From the NCBI RefSeq assembly GCF_001949145.1, contig NW_019091633.1, positions 30,782-94,781 on the forward strand: DNA of 64,000 nucleotides, written 5' to 3'. Under the pieces are notes generated by a model that worked only from the letters and a program-made list of their open reading frames with translations, did not search any database and was not told the origin of the DNA. Shown in pieces: positions 45,671 through 57,379 of the stretch; within the stretch, counting starts at the first letter, position 1; each line of letters opens with the position of its first letter. This stretch comes from Acanthaster planci. Taxonomy: Eukaryota; Echinodermata; Asteroidea; Valvatida; Acanthasteridae. Position numbers and translations under genes: made by a program.

Positions 45671-47496
45671 TTATTTTAGGCAGTGGGACCTGACGAGAAG
45701 AGGATCGGAAAAGGCAGTAGAGCGATAGGACCAGTAGATGTCATTTTTAAGGCTGACGATGAGATAATTTGCGAGTTTGACCGCGTCCCGGTCCCGACTC
45801 CTTGCGTTTGAGATCAGGATCCAGTACAGGTCAAAGTTGAGATGGAGATTGGGAAGAACAAGGGAGAGCAGGGTATGTAGTAGGTTGAGGGCTGGTTGGA
45901 TGGCAGGGCACAGGATGAAGAGGTGGACGACAGTTCCTTCTTCTCTGGGAGATGTCAGAGTTGAGATGATGAAGAACAGGGAGAGAAGGCAGGAAGTTGT
46001 GAAGTCGCCTTCTTTCTTGGAAATAGGGAGCTTGTAGATCTGATTCCATGGGATGGGGAGACTACAGTTCTTGAAAAAGCCGAGTCGATGCCAGTGGGTG
46101 ATTGCGGTGGGAGGGTGAGAGTTGACGGAAATGTTGAAGATGTTGTAGAGAGTCTTTGAAGATAGCGAGAGTCTTTTGAGGTCGGGAGGGATGAAGAAGG
46201 GTATCGGAGTGTCTGGAAAGCAGGGGATGGTGCGAAGAGGGGTCGGAGGAGAGAGCAGACCGGAGAAGCCGAAGAGCAACGGAAAAGACGAGCGGAGGGC
46301 GAGATGTAGACAGTGAAGCGACTTGTCAATGAGGCAGAGGGAAGGACGATGGATTCTCGAGGAGACAGAAGGCAAATTTTCAGCTTCCAGCCAGCGACCG
46401 GTGGAGGGGTGGAGAAGATGGTGGATGATCCTGAGGAGAGGAGCCGAGAACAGGTGTTCCCATCGTCAGCCGCATGTTCGAGAAGAGTACTATTGATAGG
46501 AATGTTGACAACATGGCTGATCGAATCCAGAGGAATGTCAATCCGAGCTCCGGATGCCGTCCAAGCACACAGTAGCTCGCCATAGAATGGAGGAATGCTG
46601 ATGAAGAATTTTGGTTCAAGATTAATTTGGAAGAGTTGAAAGTCAAAGTCGAGTTTCTTGTAACGCCGGAGAAAATAACTGACCATGGTGTAGGCAGGAT
46701 GAGGGCAAAGATCAAGAAAACGTTGAATAGTGGACATTCTGTAGGCGAGCGTGCGTGCTTGGAGGCATGCAAGACTGAGACCGCCCCTGTTGGGTCTTTG
46801 AAAAAGAATTTGTTTTTTGAGATAATGTCTTTTTCCGGACCAGACGAAATCAACCAGCAAATCTTGGAGTTAGCTCAGAACATTTTCGAGGGAGAGAGAA
46901 TGGCCAAGACGTGCGGAAAGAGTTTAGATGCGGCTAGTTGATTGGCCACGAGAATTTTGCCTTTAAAAGACAGAGTAGAAGAGATAGTCAAGGCTGGGAG
47001 TTTTATTTCTGCCAAGTTGCTTGACCACTGCATCAAGTTCTTCCAGACTCGGAGGAATGTCAAGATCCTCCGAATCGGCAGAGTCAAGTCTCAGTAAATC
47101 ATTTAAAATTTGGTTCAGGGCACCCTCGTCAGTTTGAGGTCGACTATACAGATTTTGATAGAAATTATGGACATGTTTTTTTATTTGAATGGGATCGTCC
47201 GTAAGATCACCAGAGGGAAGACGGATACTTGACAGAGATTTAGACTGAGAGTAAGATTTTTCTAGGCTGAAAAAGTATGAAGGACAAGTGTCAACCTCAT
47301 TGATATGTTGAAATCGCGCTCTGACTAGGGCACCCTGAGCTTCAGTATTAAGAATATTATTTAATTGATCTATTTGTTCATTAAGAACACGTTTGGTATC
47401 GTCATTAAAATCTGGCACAGACAGAAGGTTTTCTATAGTTTTGTTAATCCTAAGCAGGGTGTCACGTTTTTCTTTTGCTACTTTCGACCCGTACAT
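45671..47496 (-). pseudogene. Tx1-like LINE ORF2, RT portion with deleted core
   Basis: Frame 47496-46963 reads a typical pre-RT linker ending LDAVVKQLGRNKTPSLDYLF, where LGRNKSPGxDG begins the RT. It then jumps, within about ten codons, to FKGKILVANQLAASKLFPHV, a segment normally placed after the catalytic FADD box. About 300-400 codons of RT core, including the active site, are therefore missing. After this come VDFVWSGKRHYLKKQILFQR, RGGLSLACLQARTLAYRM and a long C-terminal frame (46375-45671) with LFILCPAIQPALNLLHTLL. Frame changes occur near 46850 and 46380. Confidence 0.85.
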
Positions 47497-47529
47497 TTGG
47501 GTGAGAGTTTTAATAAGAATCTTGCCGAA

Positions 47530-48993
47530 GTCTCACCACGAGCAAATGTCGGGGAATTCATTTTGTCTCTCCCTCCAGCCAGTCCAAAAGTCTGTTATCA
47601 TTTCTCTATAGGCCCGATCATCTAATAGAGAGTTATTAAAATGCCAATAGACGCTCCCTCTACAAGTGGAGGAAGGAAGCTTAATGGTGAAGATCACAGC
47701 CGAGTGGTCTGACAAAGAACAGGGAAGATTGTTACACAAAGAGGCAGAGGACAAAAGAGTATTGGGAAGATAAAAATGGTCCAGTCTGGCTTTTGAAATG
47801 CCATACTGGCTGGAGGGGTTAACTCTGTACCAAGTGTATTTTTGTTCATAAGGGTTACATCTGCGCCAGACGTCGTACAAGGACAGTTTGTCCACCTAAG
47901 CGGTCTAACTCAGGATCAAAAGTGCAATTAAAATCATCTCCAACTATAATGACACTGTCACTGATGGGGTCGCAATGCTTGTATATGCAGTCGACGGCTT
48001 TTAAGGCTTCACTGTGAGATTGGGGATGAGAATATTGTACAGATAAAATATGATGTTATTTTGAGAGATTTTAGTGTAACATGTCCATCATAAACAGAGG
48101 AAGATCAAGGACAGAAATATTATTTTTCATTAGAGTAGTGACCCCGGATCCACGCGAGGGGCTGGGATTACAGTAGGGAGTATAGCCAGGCCATGAACTC
48201 CAGGATTCAAACTGATCGTTTAACCACTACCTGCCGGGGACTCCGGAATTGGAGACGTATGGTTTATATGCGTGGCCGGGGTCTCCGAACTCGGACAAAG
48301 GAAACGGGGCCCTGTAACAAAAGACCGTACTCCGAACAAAAGACCAGGCTGCTGGGCATTACCAACATTTTTCACTCTCAAAAGTGGTGATTATCCAGCC
48401 AGGGTTTGGGGCATTGAGAGCCAGCGGATTACCATCGGGGACAAAAGCGCTCCACCACCGCAGTGGTGAGCCACCCAGCACTGCTGCACGCTAATCTGTC
48501 CCCTATTGAAAAGAGGTCAGCAGTGCACTAAGCCAGGTTCATGAACAAAAGACAGTTATACAACACTGCACAATCTGGGCTCTGTTTACAAGGCTGCTGG
48601 CCTGGCTGAAATACTCGGGCATCAATGAAGGTCATCTGTCAACTTAGAGTAGTGCCTAAAGATTACTTCGTGCGGCTATAAACGACCGTTAAATGAAATG
48701 ATGAATTTTTGAAAGATTTTGAAAACGGAAAAAATGATAGTCATGCCAGCCCAGCATCATCAACACTGAAAAATGCCCCGGCATGAAGTTGTTAAAGTAC
48801 AGGTTTCCTGGAGAAATATGATATCCGGTTTATTGCATAGCGTGTCGATATAGGTGTGAAAAGAGGCATATTTAATCGGAGACGAACAGCTGCTCACATT
48901 CAAAGTCAGCAGTGACAGTGTCATTATAAAAAGATAAAGAGTGAAGTGAGTAAATTCCATAATGAGAAGAAAAAAGGGGAAGAAATTAGACAT
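47530..48993 (-). pseudogene. Tx1-like LINE ORF2 endonuclease, split by a MITE
   Basis: The N-terminus at 48930-48800 reads LSLLTLNVSSCSSPIKYASF and PDIIFLQETC, the first two endonuclease boxes with the catalytic Glu in LQET. The piggyBac MITE (48224-48791) interrupts it at a TTAA. Across it the frame resumes with FESWSSWPGYTPYC, SRGSGVTTLMKNNISVLDLP, and the GDFN box as VIIVGDDFNCTFDPELDRLG near 47930. Frame 47895-47533 gives DHFYLPNTLL and SDHSAVIFTI, with Ser-Asp-His completing the active site. Confidence 0.87.
48224..48791 (+). mobile_element. piggyBac MITE, copy 3, inside the LINE
   Basis: 568 bp flanked by TTAA at 48220-48223 and 48792-48795. The left end CCACTACCTGCCGGGG and right end GGCATGAAGTTG each differ by one base from the usual tip. 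It splits the LINE endonuclease, so it inserted after the LINE. Confidence 0.9.
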
Positions 48994-48999
48994 CTAGCT

Positions 49000-49551
49000 T
49001 TTTAATAAGTTTGTAAATCCTCTGCTGCAAGTTTCATTTGATGTGATCAGGGGGTGTGATATTACCGTTAATCAAAACCTGAACATGGCGGCGGAAAGAC
49101 ATGATGTGTGACAATTCCTTGTTTTTGAAACCCAGGAGAATGGGACAGATCTGGGAAACCACTTTACAGAACGATGATAGATTAGTGACAAGAACATAAT
49201 TTGGGATTTCAGGGTATACGTTTGAGAGAGTGATTCGGGTAGTAGGACGGATCAAGGGAGTTAGCTCGAGGAAAGAACCATCATGGTCGAGTCCATGGCG
49301 GCCTCCCTCGAGATGAGATAAATAGCGATGCGACTGTTAGAAATACGAGAGGCAGAGACAATATCTTTAACCGGGTGAACATTACTGAACGAATCGATGT
49401 AGGATTGTACAGACACAGAGTCACGGAAGGTAACACCATTGTTCCTGGAGACGTTCTTGAATGGTTCGTCACCAGGAACAATGGGCCTGGTAGGAGCCGA
49501 TGCCCCTACGGTTGACTGCCCCTGAATAGCCGGCTCCGCCTGACTAGCCAT
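49000..49551 (-). pseudogene. Tx1-like LINE ORF1
   Basis: The start at 49551 gives a frame of 96 codons (VTFRDSVSVQSYIDSFSNV, ISNSRIAIYLISREAAMDS). A second frame, 49255-49034, has ITLSNVYPEIPNYVLVTNLS then SHIMSFRRHVQVLING. This matches the RNA-binding ORF1 layout of Tx1-like LINEs (VHPxIPxxVLxxxLS, SFRRQ). The usual C-terminal CCHC knuckles are absent, so the gene is shortened as well as frameshifted. Confidence 0.75.
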
Positions 49552-49904
49552 GGTGGCCAGCCAAGACAGGGCGTAAAACTAAACACAGACGAAATGAAAA
49601 TGATTCTTAAAATACACTAAATGAAAACACCCAAGGGGCTGGAAATGGTCTTGCAATATCTATTAACAATAAAAAGTACAATGGTATAGAAATAATAATC
49701 AAAGTGTAAATCACACAAAATTCCAAACTTACTAGGAAATCGAAATACACACATCAAAGCTAAAGAAGAAGAAGACCTTCACACAGCAGCACACACACTG
49801 CAGTCACACAACCTGCGAATCCCATTCCACGCTCCACCGCTTCCGGATTACCTTTATAACCAGATATCCACTTCAGTCCGGCACACTCACCTGAGGACGG
49901 CCAT

Positions 49905-51395
49905 AGCACACTGCCCGAAATGTCAAGTTAACACTCACCGGTTCTTTTAAGAACAACACCTCGCTCAAAAGAGATTGATTCCATGGTGTACTCGCAAACC
50001 CATTTCTCATGTCTCTTCCATTATGCAAAGTTTCAAATCCTACTCACATTTAGGGCACACGGCATAATAGAAGCAACTGCGCTAGCATTAAATTTGATGC
50101 TGTTATGAGATCATTACCAAACACCAACAAATGCATGAATATTCAATTCCTACATCTCAGAACACAATTACCATTACCAGTGACAAATTTATACCCAGCA
50201 AGATATGGGACGGAGGGGTACCCCCCCCTTACTGGTCCAATCCATATACACACTCTAGACTATTGTTACCTAATACATCCCCCTAGAAGTCTGTAAAGAA
50301 TTCCTGGGATTCCGGTCAAACAATGACAACACAAAAGTGGGAGGGGTGCTCTCTGTCCCATTTGTTGCTTCATATGGAAAAATTGCTAGGGGTACAAAAG
50401 GGTTTCGTGTAACAGATGGTGCGTAGCAAGTGCTGTTGCGCTCTGGCTATGTACATACCAGGCATGCCAGAAAGAGGTAATTGTCCAGATGTTGCAGCCC
50501 AGGCCATTCAAATGCCCCTGGTTAGATTTGTGTCTTGGCCCAGTACTGTGGAGCATCCATTGTTCATGTACCTTTTGTTCCTCATTCTGGAACTTTTGCC
50601 TGGCTATGTGCTTTGAGAACTGCACTGTTTCCTGAGTTCATTACATTCTGTGGATTCTGTAAACAGTCCAGATTAGCATTCCTCTTACATCATTGTGACA
50701 ATAAAAACTGCCTGTAAGGCCAATCAGGTGTGGACTTATGACTGAGAAATGGTGGTGTGATTTAATTCTCCATGTTCCGTAAATTTGCCTTGGTTTTTAG
50801 CAATGTATTAAATTGGTTGCTTTACACCACCACCACCACCATTTTTTTCTGAAAGAGTTCAGTGGCCTGCCCAGTCTTAATGAATGTTCCAACTTCCTTT
50901 TTTTTAACCTGTCCTTAATTTTGCTACCTAGTGCTGTTGTTTCACTGTAGTCAACCCCTGTCCACTGGCACATTCTTTGCTCTGTCAGTGACTATCTTTT
51001 CGCATGTATATTATTAAAACTATATGTACCCTGCTCTCCCCTGTGGTTTAATCATGTTTGGTGAAGAAGCACTTATTAAATTTGTAGCAATTCTAATTGC
51101 TTTGAAACTCAATTTAGAATTCATCCTCTTATGTTTTTCATTTGTTGTTCGAGTTACAATCATTAAAATATATTAGGTAAATATGAATTCAGTTAGTCCC
51201 CCTTAACAGGCCGTTGGCCCCTCCTGGGTTGGGTTGCCGTTACAAACAAAAATTTTGTTGATAGTTTAGTTCACGAAATATGAAACTTATCTATGATATG
51301 TCTTTCTCACTGAAATGTAGCAAAAGATATTCAGATTAAATTTTGGGAAGTTTCTCTAGACACAATAATAAACTAACTTTGTTTTATATGTTTTC
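49905..51395. other. no recognisable feature
   Basis: Intron-like sequence. A (CAC)n run lies at ~50827. No gene-like frames were recognised. Confidence 0.4.
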
Positions 51396-51398
51396 AGA

Positions 51399-51504
51399 CT
51401 GACTTTGGACATCCCATAACCAAGGTTGCAGCATCATTGGATAATACTCTGAAGATTGGTTCCTCACAGATATTATACACTTTCTACAGACTGATAACCT
51501 GCTA
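51399..51504 (+). CDS. weak candidate terminal exon (plus)
   Basis: A pyrimidine-rich acceptor (TATATGTTTTCAG) precedes 34 open codons (TDFGHPITKVAASLDNTLKI...) and a stop. No AATAAA is seen close by and no partner exon was found on this strand, so this may be chance. Confidence 0.22.
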
Positions 51505-51509
51505 GGCAA

Positions 51510-53000
51510 TTTGTCCACTTAATCAATACTTTTTTAATCACTGAACAGACCTATTCATTTCACATCGAGTAAGTAATATGAATTTGTCTAGAAAATTTAA
51601 ATCTGTAAATATATCTGTATTTGAAGCTGGAGTCAAAAGTAAAAATCCAATCAATTTAATTTAATTCAGTGATATTTTACGCCAAGTGTTTGATTAATTT
51701 AAAGACACAAACTGTATGTTGCCAAGTTGGCCAAATTTCCTTATATGCCCTTTTATGCAAAGTCAGGTGCGGTCCTGTATGGTTCACACCTGCATGGGTA
51801 CACACCAGGCATGGGGACCTGAATAGTGTTTTATAGTGCCTTAAATACTGGGGTGTGGTTCTGTGTGACACACACAGATAGGCCTGTGATGCGATAGCAC
51901 AAGTTTGAGTGATAGCTCTGAAGCCAGAATTGCATTAAGCTTTTTAACCTTGTTAATGTGGATTGAAAATCCAGTGTTGGCGGTAGCCATAAGTTGGGAG
52001 AGCGATTTGCTGCCCCAAATTTTCAGGAGAAAAGTTTAAAGAGGAAGGGCAGGCTGTGACAATTTTCAGTGTGCTGTAAGACCTCAGGAGCCAGTATATA
52101 CTGTAAGTGTTCTTTTTAATTATTTTCTAATATTTAGCCATTATGTTTTGTCTAGTATATGTAAGTGCTATTATTTTATATATCTGTGACAATGGGGAGT
52201 TCAAAAGCCAATTTTAGTGACCGTTTTAATAATGAAGTTTCTCCTTTCAGGTATGGAAAATTAGTAATATGGTCAAATGGTGCACAAATGTTTGCCGTAA
52301 GATGTACATGTGTATTAGCAAACATGGGTATGATTATTCAATATTTCAGGGCTCCTTATTACGGAGTCGGAGCTCCTATAAGTGGACCTTATTGAGTACC
52401 GAGACACGATCAAGCCAGGTCATGCATTGGCTGGATAGGAACAGCAAGTCTGCCGGAGGGGGACACGGCTACCTACCTGCCTGTTGGTCTGCTAAGTCCA
52501 GCCCCGACTCACCTGCATCATCCTCACTGAGGATTGGCTGAGAGTGATGTAACAGCGGCGCATCGGACAATTGATCAACTCTCCCTTTGAACTGTCCGAA
52601 TTTGGGCTAGTGGTAACTATTAACCAGCCCACCAGCCTTCTAGTTTCTATGAAACCCATTTTTTTTTAACTGTTGATCTTCTGCATTTTGCTCCCCCTTC
52701 ATTCAATTGTTTTTGTGGTTTGTATATTTGTAAATAAATTAGTTTTCATTGAATTTTGAAGTTAAGAAAAGGACCTCTCGCACTAAATTAGAAGAGGCAT
52801 ATGTTTTCTCTACTTGGTTTAATTATCCAGTACACTCGGTCATAAAACTAGAAATGTAGCCTTTCAGTCGACTTAGGAATATGTGCGAATAACGTACGAT
52901 GATGAGAATCTTTTTGCCTATGGTCGCTGTCTCACAATATGATGGTTTTTTGTGAAAGCCAATCAGGATACGTGTATTATTTTGGCTTACTTGTTGTAGG
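51510..53000. other. no recognisable feature
   Basis: AT-rich, with a GC-richer patch at 52360-52560 that holds no recognisable frame. It could be LTR or leader sequence of the gag fragment downstream, but this is unproven. Confidence 0.35.
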
Positions 53001-53149
53001 ATGGTGGTAAAAATACACTTTGTCTCTACAGTCTTGGTTACAGCTTGCCTCCTTGTTCTGGTACTCGGTGACAAACGTACCTTCGCATATGATCGTGGTA
53101 TCGAGTGTAGACCGTCGTGTTCCCTGAATATAACTCATAGGTTGTTTCG

Positions 53150-53600
53150 CGCAGGCGAAATTGTGCAGGGCGCCGTGGAATTTGAACAGCTTTTAGAGTT
53201 AGGCAGGGAGCTCAACTTGGAAGGTGAGCAGCTGTTGCGTTTTGTTCAGCAGCCCGAAGAGCAAATGAAGAAAAGAAGAGCGATAGAAGAAAGAGAGGCT
53301 AAGAAGTTTGAAATTGCGGAGCGTAGAGAAAGAGAAGCGTTAGAGAGGGAAGAAAGACAGAAAAAACGCAATCATGAAAGAACTATGAAAGAGTTAGAGC
53401 TCAAACAAGCAGAGATAATGCATGAAGGTAAGGATAACGATACAGATGCTCACCATCCTAGTCCTAAATTCCCAAAGTTACCCCAATTTTGCGATGGGAA
53501 GGATGAAATGGATTCTTACTTGATGAGATTTGAAAGATTTGCGACTGCTATGAAATGGCCCGAGACAGATTGGGCAAAGACCTTTAAAACAACGTCTTTG
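53150..53600 (+). pseudogene. gypsy gag fragment
   Basis: The frame 53001-53621 becomes gag-like from ~53150: LLELGRELNLEGEQLLRFVQ, a long charged coiled coil (EEREAKKFEIAERREREALE), then FPKLPQFCDGKDEMDSYLMR and FATAMKWPETDWA, the usual opening of a gypsy gag capsid domain. It is cut off there and followed by unrelated sequence. The first ~45 codons, with a signal-peptide-like start, are probably leader sequence rather than a secreted protein. Confidence 0.75.
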
Positions 53601-53624
53601 CCCCCTTCCCAAGCCTGCTGAACT

Positions 53625-54115
53625 TATCTACCCCTTCAGATCATGTTTGTGTTGCTGTGATACATTGCCATACTTTAAAACAATTGGAACTGAATTTCCT
53701 TGGATGGGATTGGCTGCCATGCGCGCTAGGATTGCTCACTGTTGCAAAATGAATAGAACATCAAACTTGGTCAAATAGAGTTAACTTATTGGTGTTTGGC
53801 CTCTGGTCAGTTTCAATTCTGTAGTTGCATCTCTTCGGAAGGTTGATTAGGCCATAAGATTTGTTTTCTTGCGGTGGAATGGTTCTGTAGAGGTACTGGT
53901 CACCTGTTCTATTCTTTACACTTACTAGCCAGGCTCAATTTCCCTTTGCCTTAATGCTTTTGGAATTGAGCAGATTAAAAAAGTCCTACAATTTTCTTAA
54001 AAAATCATTTTCTCCTTAGCACTGATTGTTTTGATGTATTTTCTTGGTATGATAAGTATGATAAAATGAGAGAAAATCTAACATACAATAATACATTGCC
54101 AAAGAACTGTGGAAC
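53625..54115. other. no recognisable feature
   Basis: AT-rich, intron-like sequence. Confidence 0.4.
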
Positions 54116-54119
54116 TCAC

Positions 54120-54320
54120 CCATCTAACAAACTTGTTGCCACATGAGAATCCTGAGAGAAATGTCCAACCAGGTGAAGCAAGACTTGAAACAAAGTGCAA
54201 ACTCCTTGAACAGAGCAAATCTGAAGAAACGGAGGAATGAACTGGTGCAATTCTGTCAGTAAGTATCTCTCCACTTGACTAGCTAGGGATTCCATACATT
54301 CTGCCACATGCAAGCAGCTA
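54120..54320 (-). CDS. host gene exon, 67 codons
   Basis: On the minus strand a strong acceptor (TTTTCTTTTTTTCAG) opens a 201-base exon ending at donor GTGAGTTCC. One base completes a codon, and the frame reads SCLHVAECMESLASQVERYL, LTELHQFIPPFLQICSVQGV and VLLHLVGHFSQDSHVATSLL, ending with two bases GG. The next exon with matching phase is 37761-37884, about 16.2 kb away. The pattern of leucines and paired helices suits a HEAT-like solenoid protein. I do not recognise the gene. Confidence 0.78.
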
Positions 54321-54329
54321 CTGAAAAAA

Positions 54330-56010
54330 AGAAAACAAAAACAGATCGGAATGGAAAGGAATGGACCAAAAAGGAGCACAAAAACTTAATGAAATGGACT
54401 GGAACAAAAACGTTCACTTGTTACAGCTACATGTATACTAGATCATTTGACTATATGTATGATTGCTAACTTATTGGGCAATTAATTAATATATATATTG
54501 GTCACAATTCTGGCGTAACTGCATATAGGTGTCTTATAGATCTGTCTCCAGGTCTCACAGGAATAACATGGGATTAAAGAGGATGGGCCATGTGGGGTAA
54601 ATTGACGTTATATGATCGTTTTCAACCATAAGTAGGATTATTTCCTCTTTTATGTCATTAAATCAGCATGACTTGGCATTTTCTGTATGCCTTTTTCAGT
54701 CTCCACCTGAGCTGTTCGCAAAAGCGTATCGAAATCAGTCAATAAGGGCAGCAGATAAATCTTGGCAAAAATGTCACGTCAGGCCCGTTGCCTGACCAGA
54801 GACTGTGGGGGGGTTTGTCCAACCCAGAAGTGGAACTTTTGGCACTGTGAATACATATTTGTACACAAAGGCATATCATAATGTGCTTTTGAAAAAGTTG
54901 CATGTTTGTCGCAAATGAACCAAAGGATGCATGTAAGACTCATATACTTCAGTTTTTAATACCCACAGCGAATCGTAAATTGACACGGCAGGTATGAATT
55001 TGTGCGTCACCCAGCACCTTGAATCAGGCACTTGGTGACGAGCGAATGACATGAACATTATTTAAAAAAAAAATCTCAGAAAATCAAGCCCAAAAATTCA
55101 GACTTTCTATAAATTGATAAATTGTAGTAAATAATTATTACCTCCACCCACTTACCTAAGCATAAATTGTAAAAAAAAGTTTATATTTTGGGGCACATTT
55201 AGTAGAGTTAAATTTGAACTTTGGAAAGAAAAAACGGAAAAAAAGGTTGTTAAAATGTTGCCATATAAGCCGCCCAGAGTATAAGCCACAGGGACATTTT
55301 CAGTGCGAGAATCAATGTGTAAGCAGCGGCTCGTATTCCAACAATTACGGTATAATAAAATATGTATTTGTTATTAGAAAAACAAACAAACAAACCACCC
55401 CCAACGAGCGGAACTCCGAAGCAAGCGGGGGGTGTTCATTCGAACCCCCCCCAGCCTACGGGTCTGTGACGTCATAGGACAGACTCGACTTTCCAGACCA
55501 GAAGACATAGTTCCTGTTAGAAACTTGATCGGTCCAAGGAAGCGACTCACAGTGCACGGGAAAAAATATTGTTCGAACGAAAAACCAACTTTGATGAAGT
55601 AACCATGGACATTACTGAAACACACAACAAAACAACCAAACTTGCAAAACATATAAAAGACAAAGAAGGTCCTCCGGCTTTCCCAGTAAGCCCTAAAGAT
55701 AAATCCCAACCCAATGTCAACCCGTTTCGCGTCACCTGGTTTTGCCAGTTGTCAATGATAATATGTGCATGTTTCACTTGAAAACAAGATTTATTAAACA
55801 AACATCGGCGAATACAGCTATTGAATAGCCCTCGGTAGGACAATTACGTCTTTTCAGAAAGACAACGTTTTATAATGGTTCGGGGAAGAATCATTACCAG
55901 TCAGTGTTTTTCAAGAATGGATTTGCGCCCGGTACCACTGAGCTTTCCATCCTTCTATCCTTGGAAATAGTTGTTTGTGGTACCTGCTGCTACATCTGAC
56001 TCGAACCAGC
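54330..56010. other. no firm feature
   Basis: A GC-richer patch at 55395-55560 includes runs of C and a TGACGTCA site. No gene is supported. Confidence 0.35.
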
Positions 56011-56017
56011 CAGCCGG

Positions 56018-56100
56018 CACTGGCAAGCTCAGTGGTCGAGTGGCTAAGCCATCTGCACTGGTAAGCATCAGATCGTGGATTCAAGTTCCACCTGGGTACG
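56018..56100 (+). mobile_element. tRNA-derived SINE head
   Basis: GCTCAGTGGTCGAGTGG (A box, 56026-56043) and GTGGATTCAAGTTCCACC (B box, 56075-56092) lie ~45 bases apart, as in a tRNA. The acceptor stem does not pair and the sequence runs on, so this is a SINE head or tRNA pseudogene rather than a working tRNA. Confidence 0.6.
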
Positions 56101-56109
56101 CTTGTGGGT

Positions 56110-57195
56110 TTTCTTACAAGCCTTCGGGGGCAAACACCGAGTATACAGTGTTGTAATACATGTCCGGCAGGGCTAAAATCCAAAGTAAGTCAGTGTTTTA
56201 TCAATTCTACATGTCTCCACCATGCCTGTGGCCCACCCAAATATTTAAATGGGCATCAAGGCAAAGATTGCTGGGACATCAAGGAGTAGTAGGACTCGCT
56301 GGTTCTAGACACACTAAAACAATGATTTCCTGTTATAGCTTGACTTCTAACTTTTCTAGTAACCCTGAAATGTATGATGGGTATCAAATTTTCCCCACCG
56401 TGCAAGTTACCCATCATCTCACTCCCTACCCCCCCAAAAAATAAGCTTAAGGCCCCCTCAACATCTGCAGTCCCTTCTCCCCCCGCAATAATTAAGGCTA
56501 AGTTATTCAATCAAGTTCTGCAATTGTACAAGCATTTGCTGTCAATAACCAAGAGTTATGTACACTGATTTCTCTACTTAAAGATAAAGATGCATGTATA
56601 GATAACAGCGCGATTCCCCCCACAATTATATCTGTAAGGATTTAATGTGAAAAAATAGCTTCCCTCAACCATTTGCATTAAACTGTAGCAATAGCTTTTG
56701 GCTTAGGGGCCACAGTCATTCTATTGGTAATTTCGTAACACTCACTATACAAACTGTTAACACTTGGCAATGCTGCTAGCCCATTCGTTTTAAGTCAATC
56801 TCAGTGAAATTCAACCCAATGTAATACGTAATGGCCAATTTTAGGCCAACTTTTTGTTAAGCATTTCCCCCAAAACAGACTGGCTCTGGGGGAACACCTC
56901 ATTTTTGTGCATTTCTGCTTGCATGTACATTATTGTAAAATTTTGCAATCACCACAATGATACCATTTTCGTAAATCCCCCCCCTGGTCTAAATGAAGCA
57001 TGGAAACAAGTCAGAAATGAGGACAAAAAATAAATAAAACGAAGACTAATTGGAACTGAGTTACCCAAAAAGTGGCCTCTGGTATTNGTTTATTACAGTA
57101 ACTTGAGTGTATGCACCCCCCCGCACAATGTTGTTCGTCCTGAGGTGGTCCCACTGTGGGCGCCCATGGACTGGCGTGCATACAGCCTTTCACAA
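56110..57195. other. no recognisable feature
   Basis: AT-rich, with several C-runs and one undetermined base at 57087. Confidence 0.4.
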
Positions 57196-57199
57196 CATT

Positions 57200-57316
57200 G
57201 AAAGGGGGGGGGAAGGGAAGGAGGGAAGGAAAAGGGGGACGGGAGGGAAGGGGGAGGGGAGAGGGAGGAGTGAAGGGGGAGGGGAGAGGGAGGAGTGAAG
57301 GGGGGGAATGGGGGGT
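57200..57316 (+). repeat. polypurine/G-rich tract
   Basis: About 117 bases of A/G with only four pyrimidines, including a perfect 25-bp tandem duplication (57250-57274, 57275-57299). Several G-runs could form a G-quadruplex or triplex. It lies directly before the DNA polymerase remnant. Confidence 0.85.
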
Positions 57317-57379
57317 TTAGCTCCAGTATTTCCCGACACAGTCCTAAAGAAAACTCCCCAAAACTGGAGTCTAACTGCC

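Larger units (their letters stand above)
44830..49900 (-). mobile_element. Tx1-like LINE, near full length but deleted in the RT core
   Basis: Minus-strand order: 5' UTR (to ~49900), ORF1 (49551-49000), ORF2 endonuclease (48990-47530, split by a MITE), linker and RT start (47500-46970), a large deletion, RT thumb and C-terminal part (46960-45670), then a structured 3' UTR with hairpins. The ORF1/ORF2 plan and motifs fit the L1/Tx1 group. Confidence 0.8.

Noticed and set aside
45777-46585. Plus-strand basic proteins in the LINE region
   Set aside because: They are antisense shadows of the minus-strand Tx1-like ORF2, which has the recognisable motifs.
53001-53150. Secreted protein with a signal peptide
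   Set aside because: The hydrophobic start is fused in frame to a gypsy gag capsid region, so it is most likely leader sequence of a retroelement.
56018-56100. Functional tRNA gene
   Set aside because: A and B boxes are present, but no acceptor stem or clean anticodon arm can be drawn. It fits a SINE head better.
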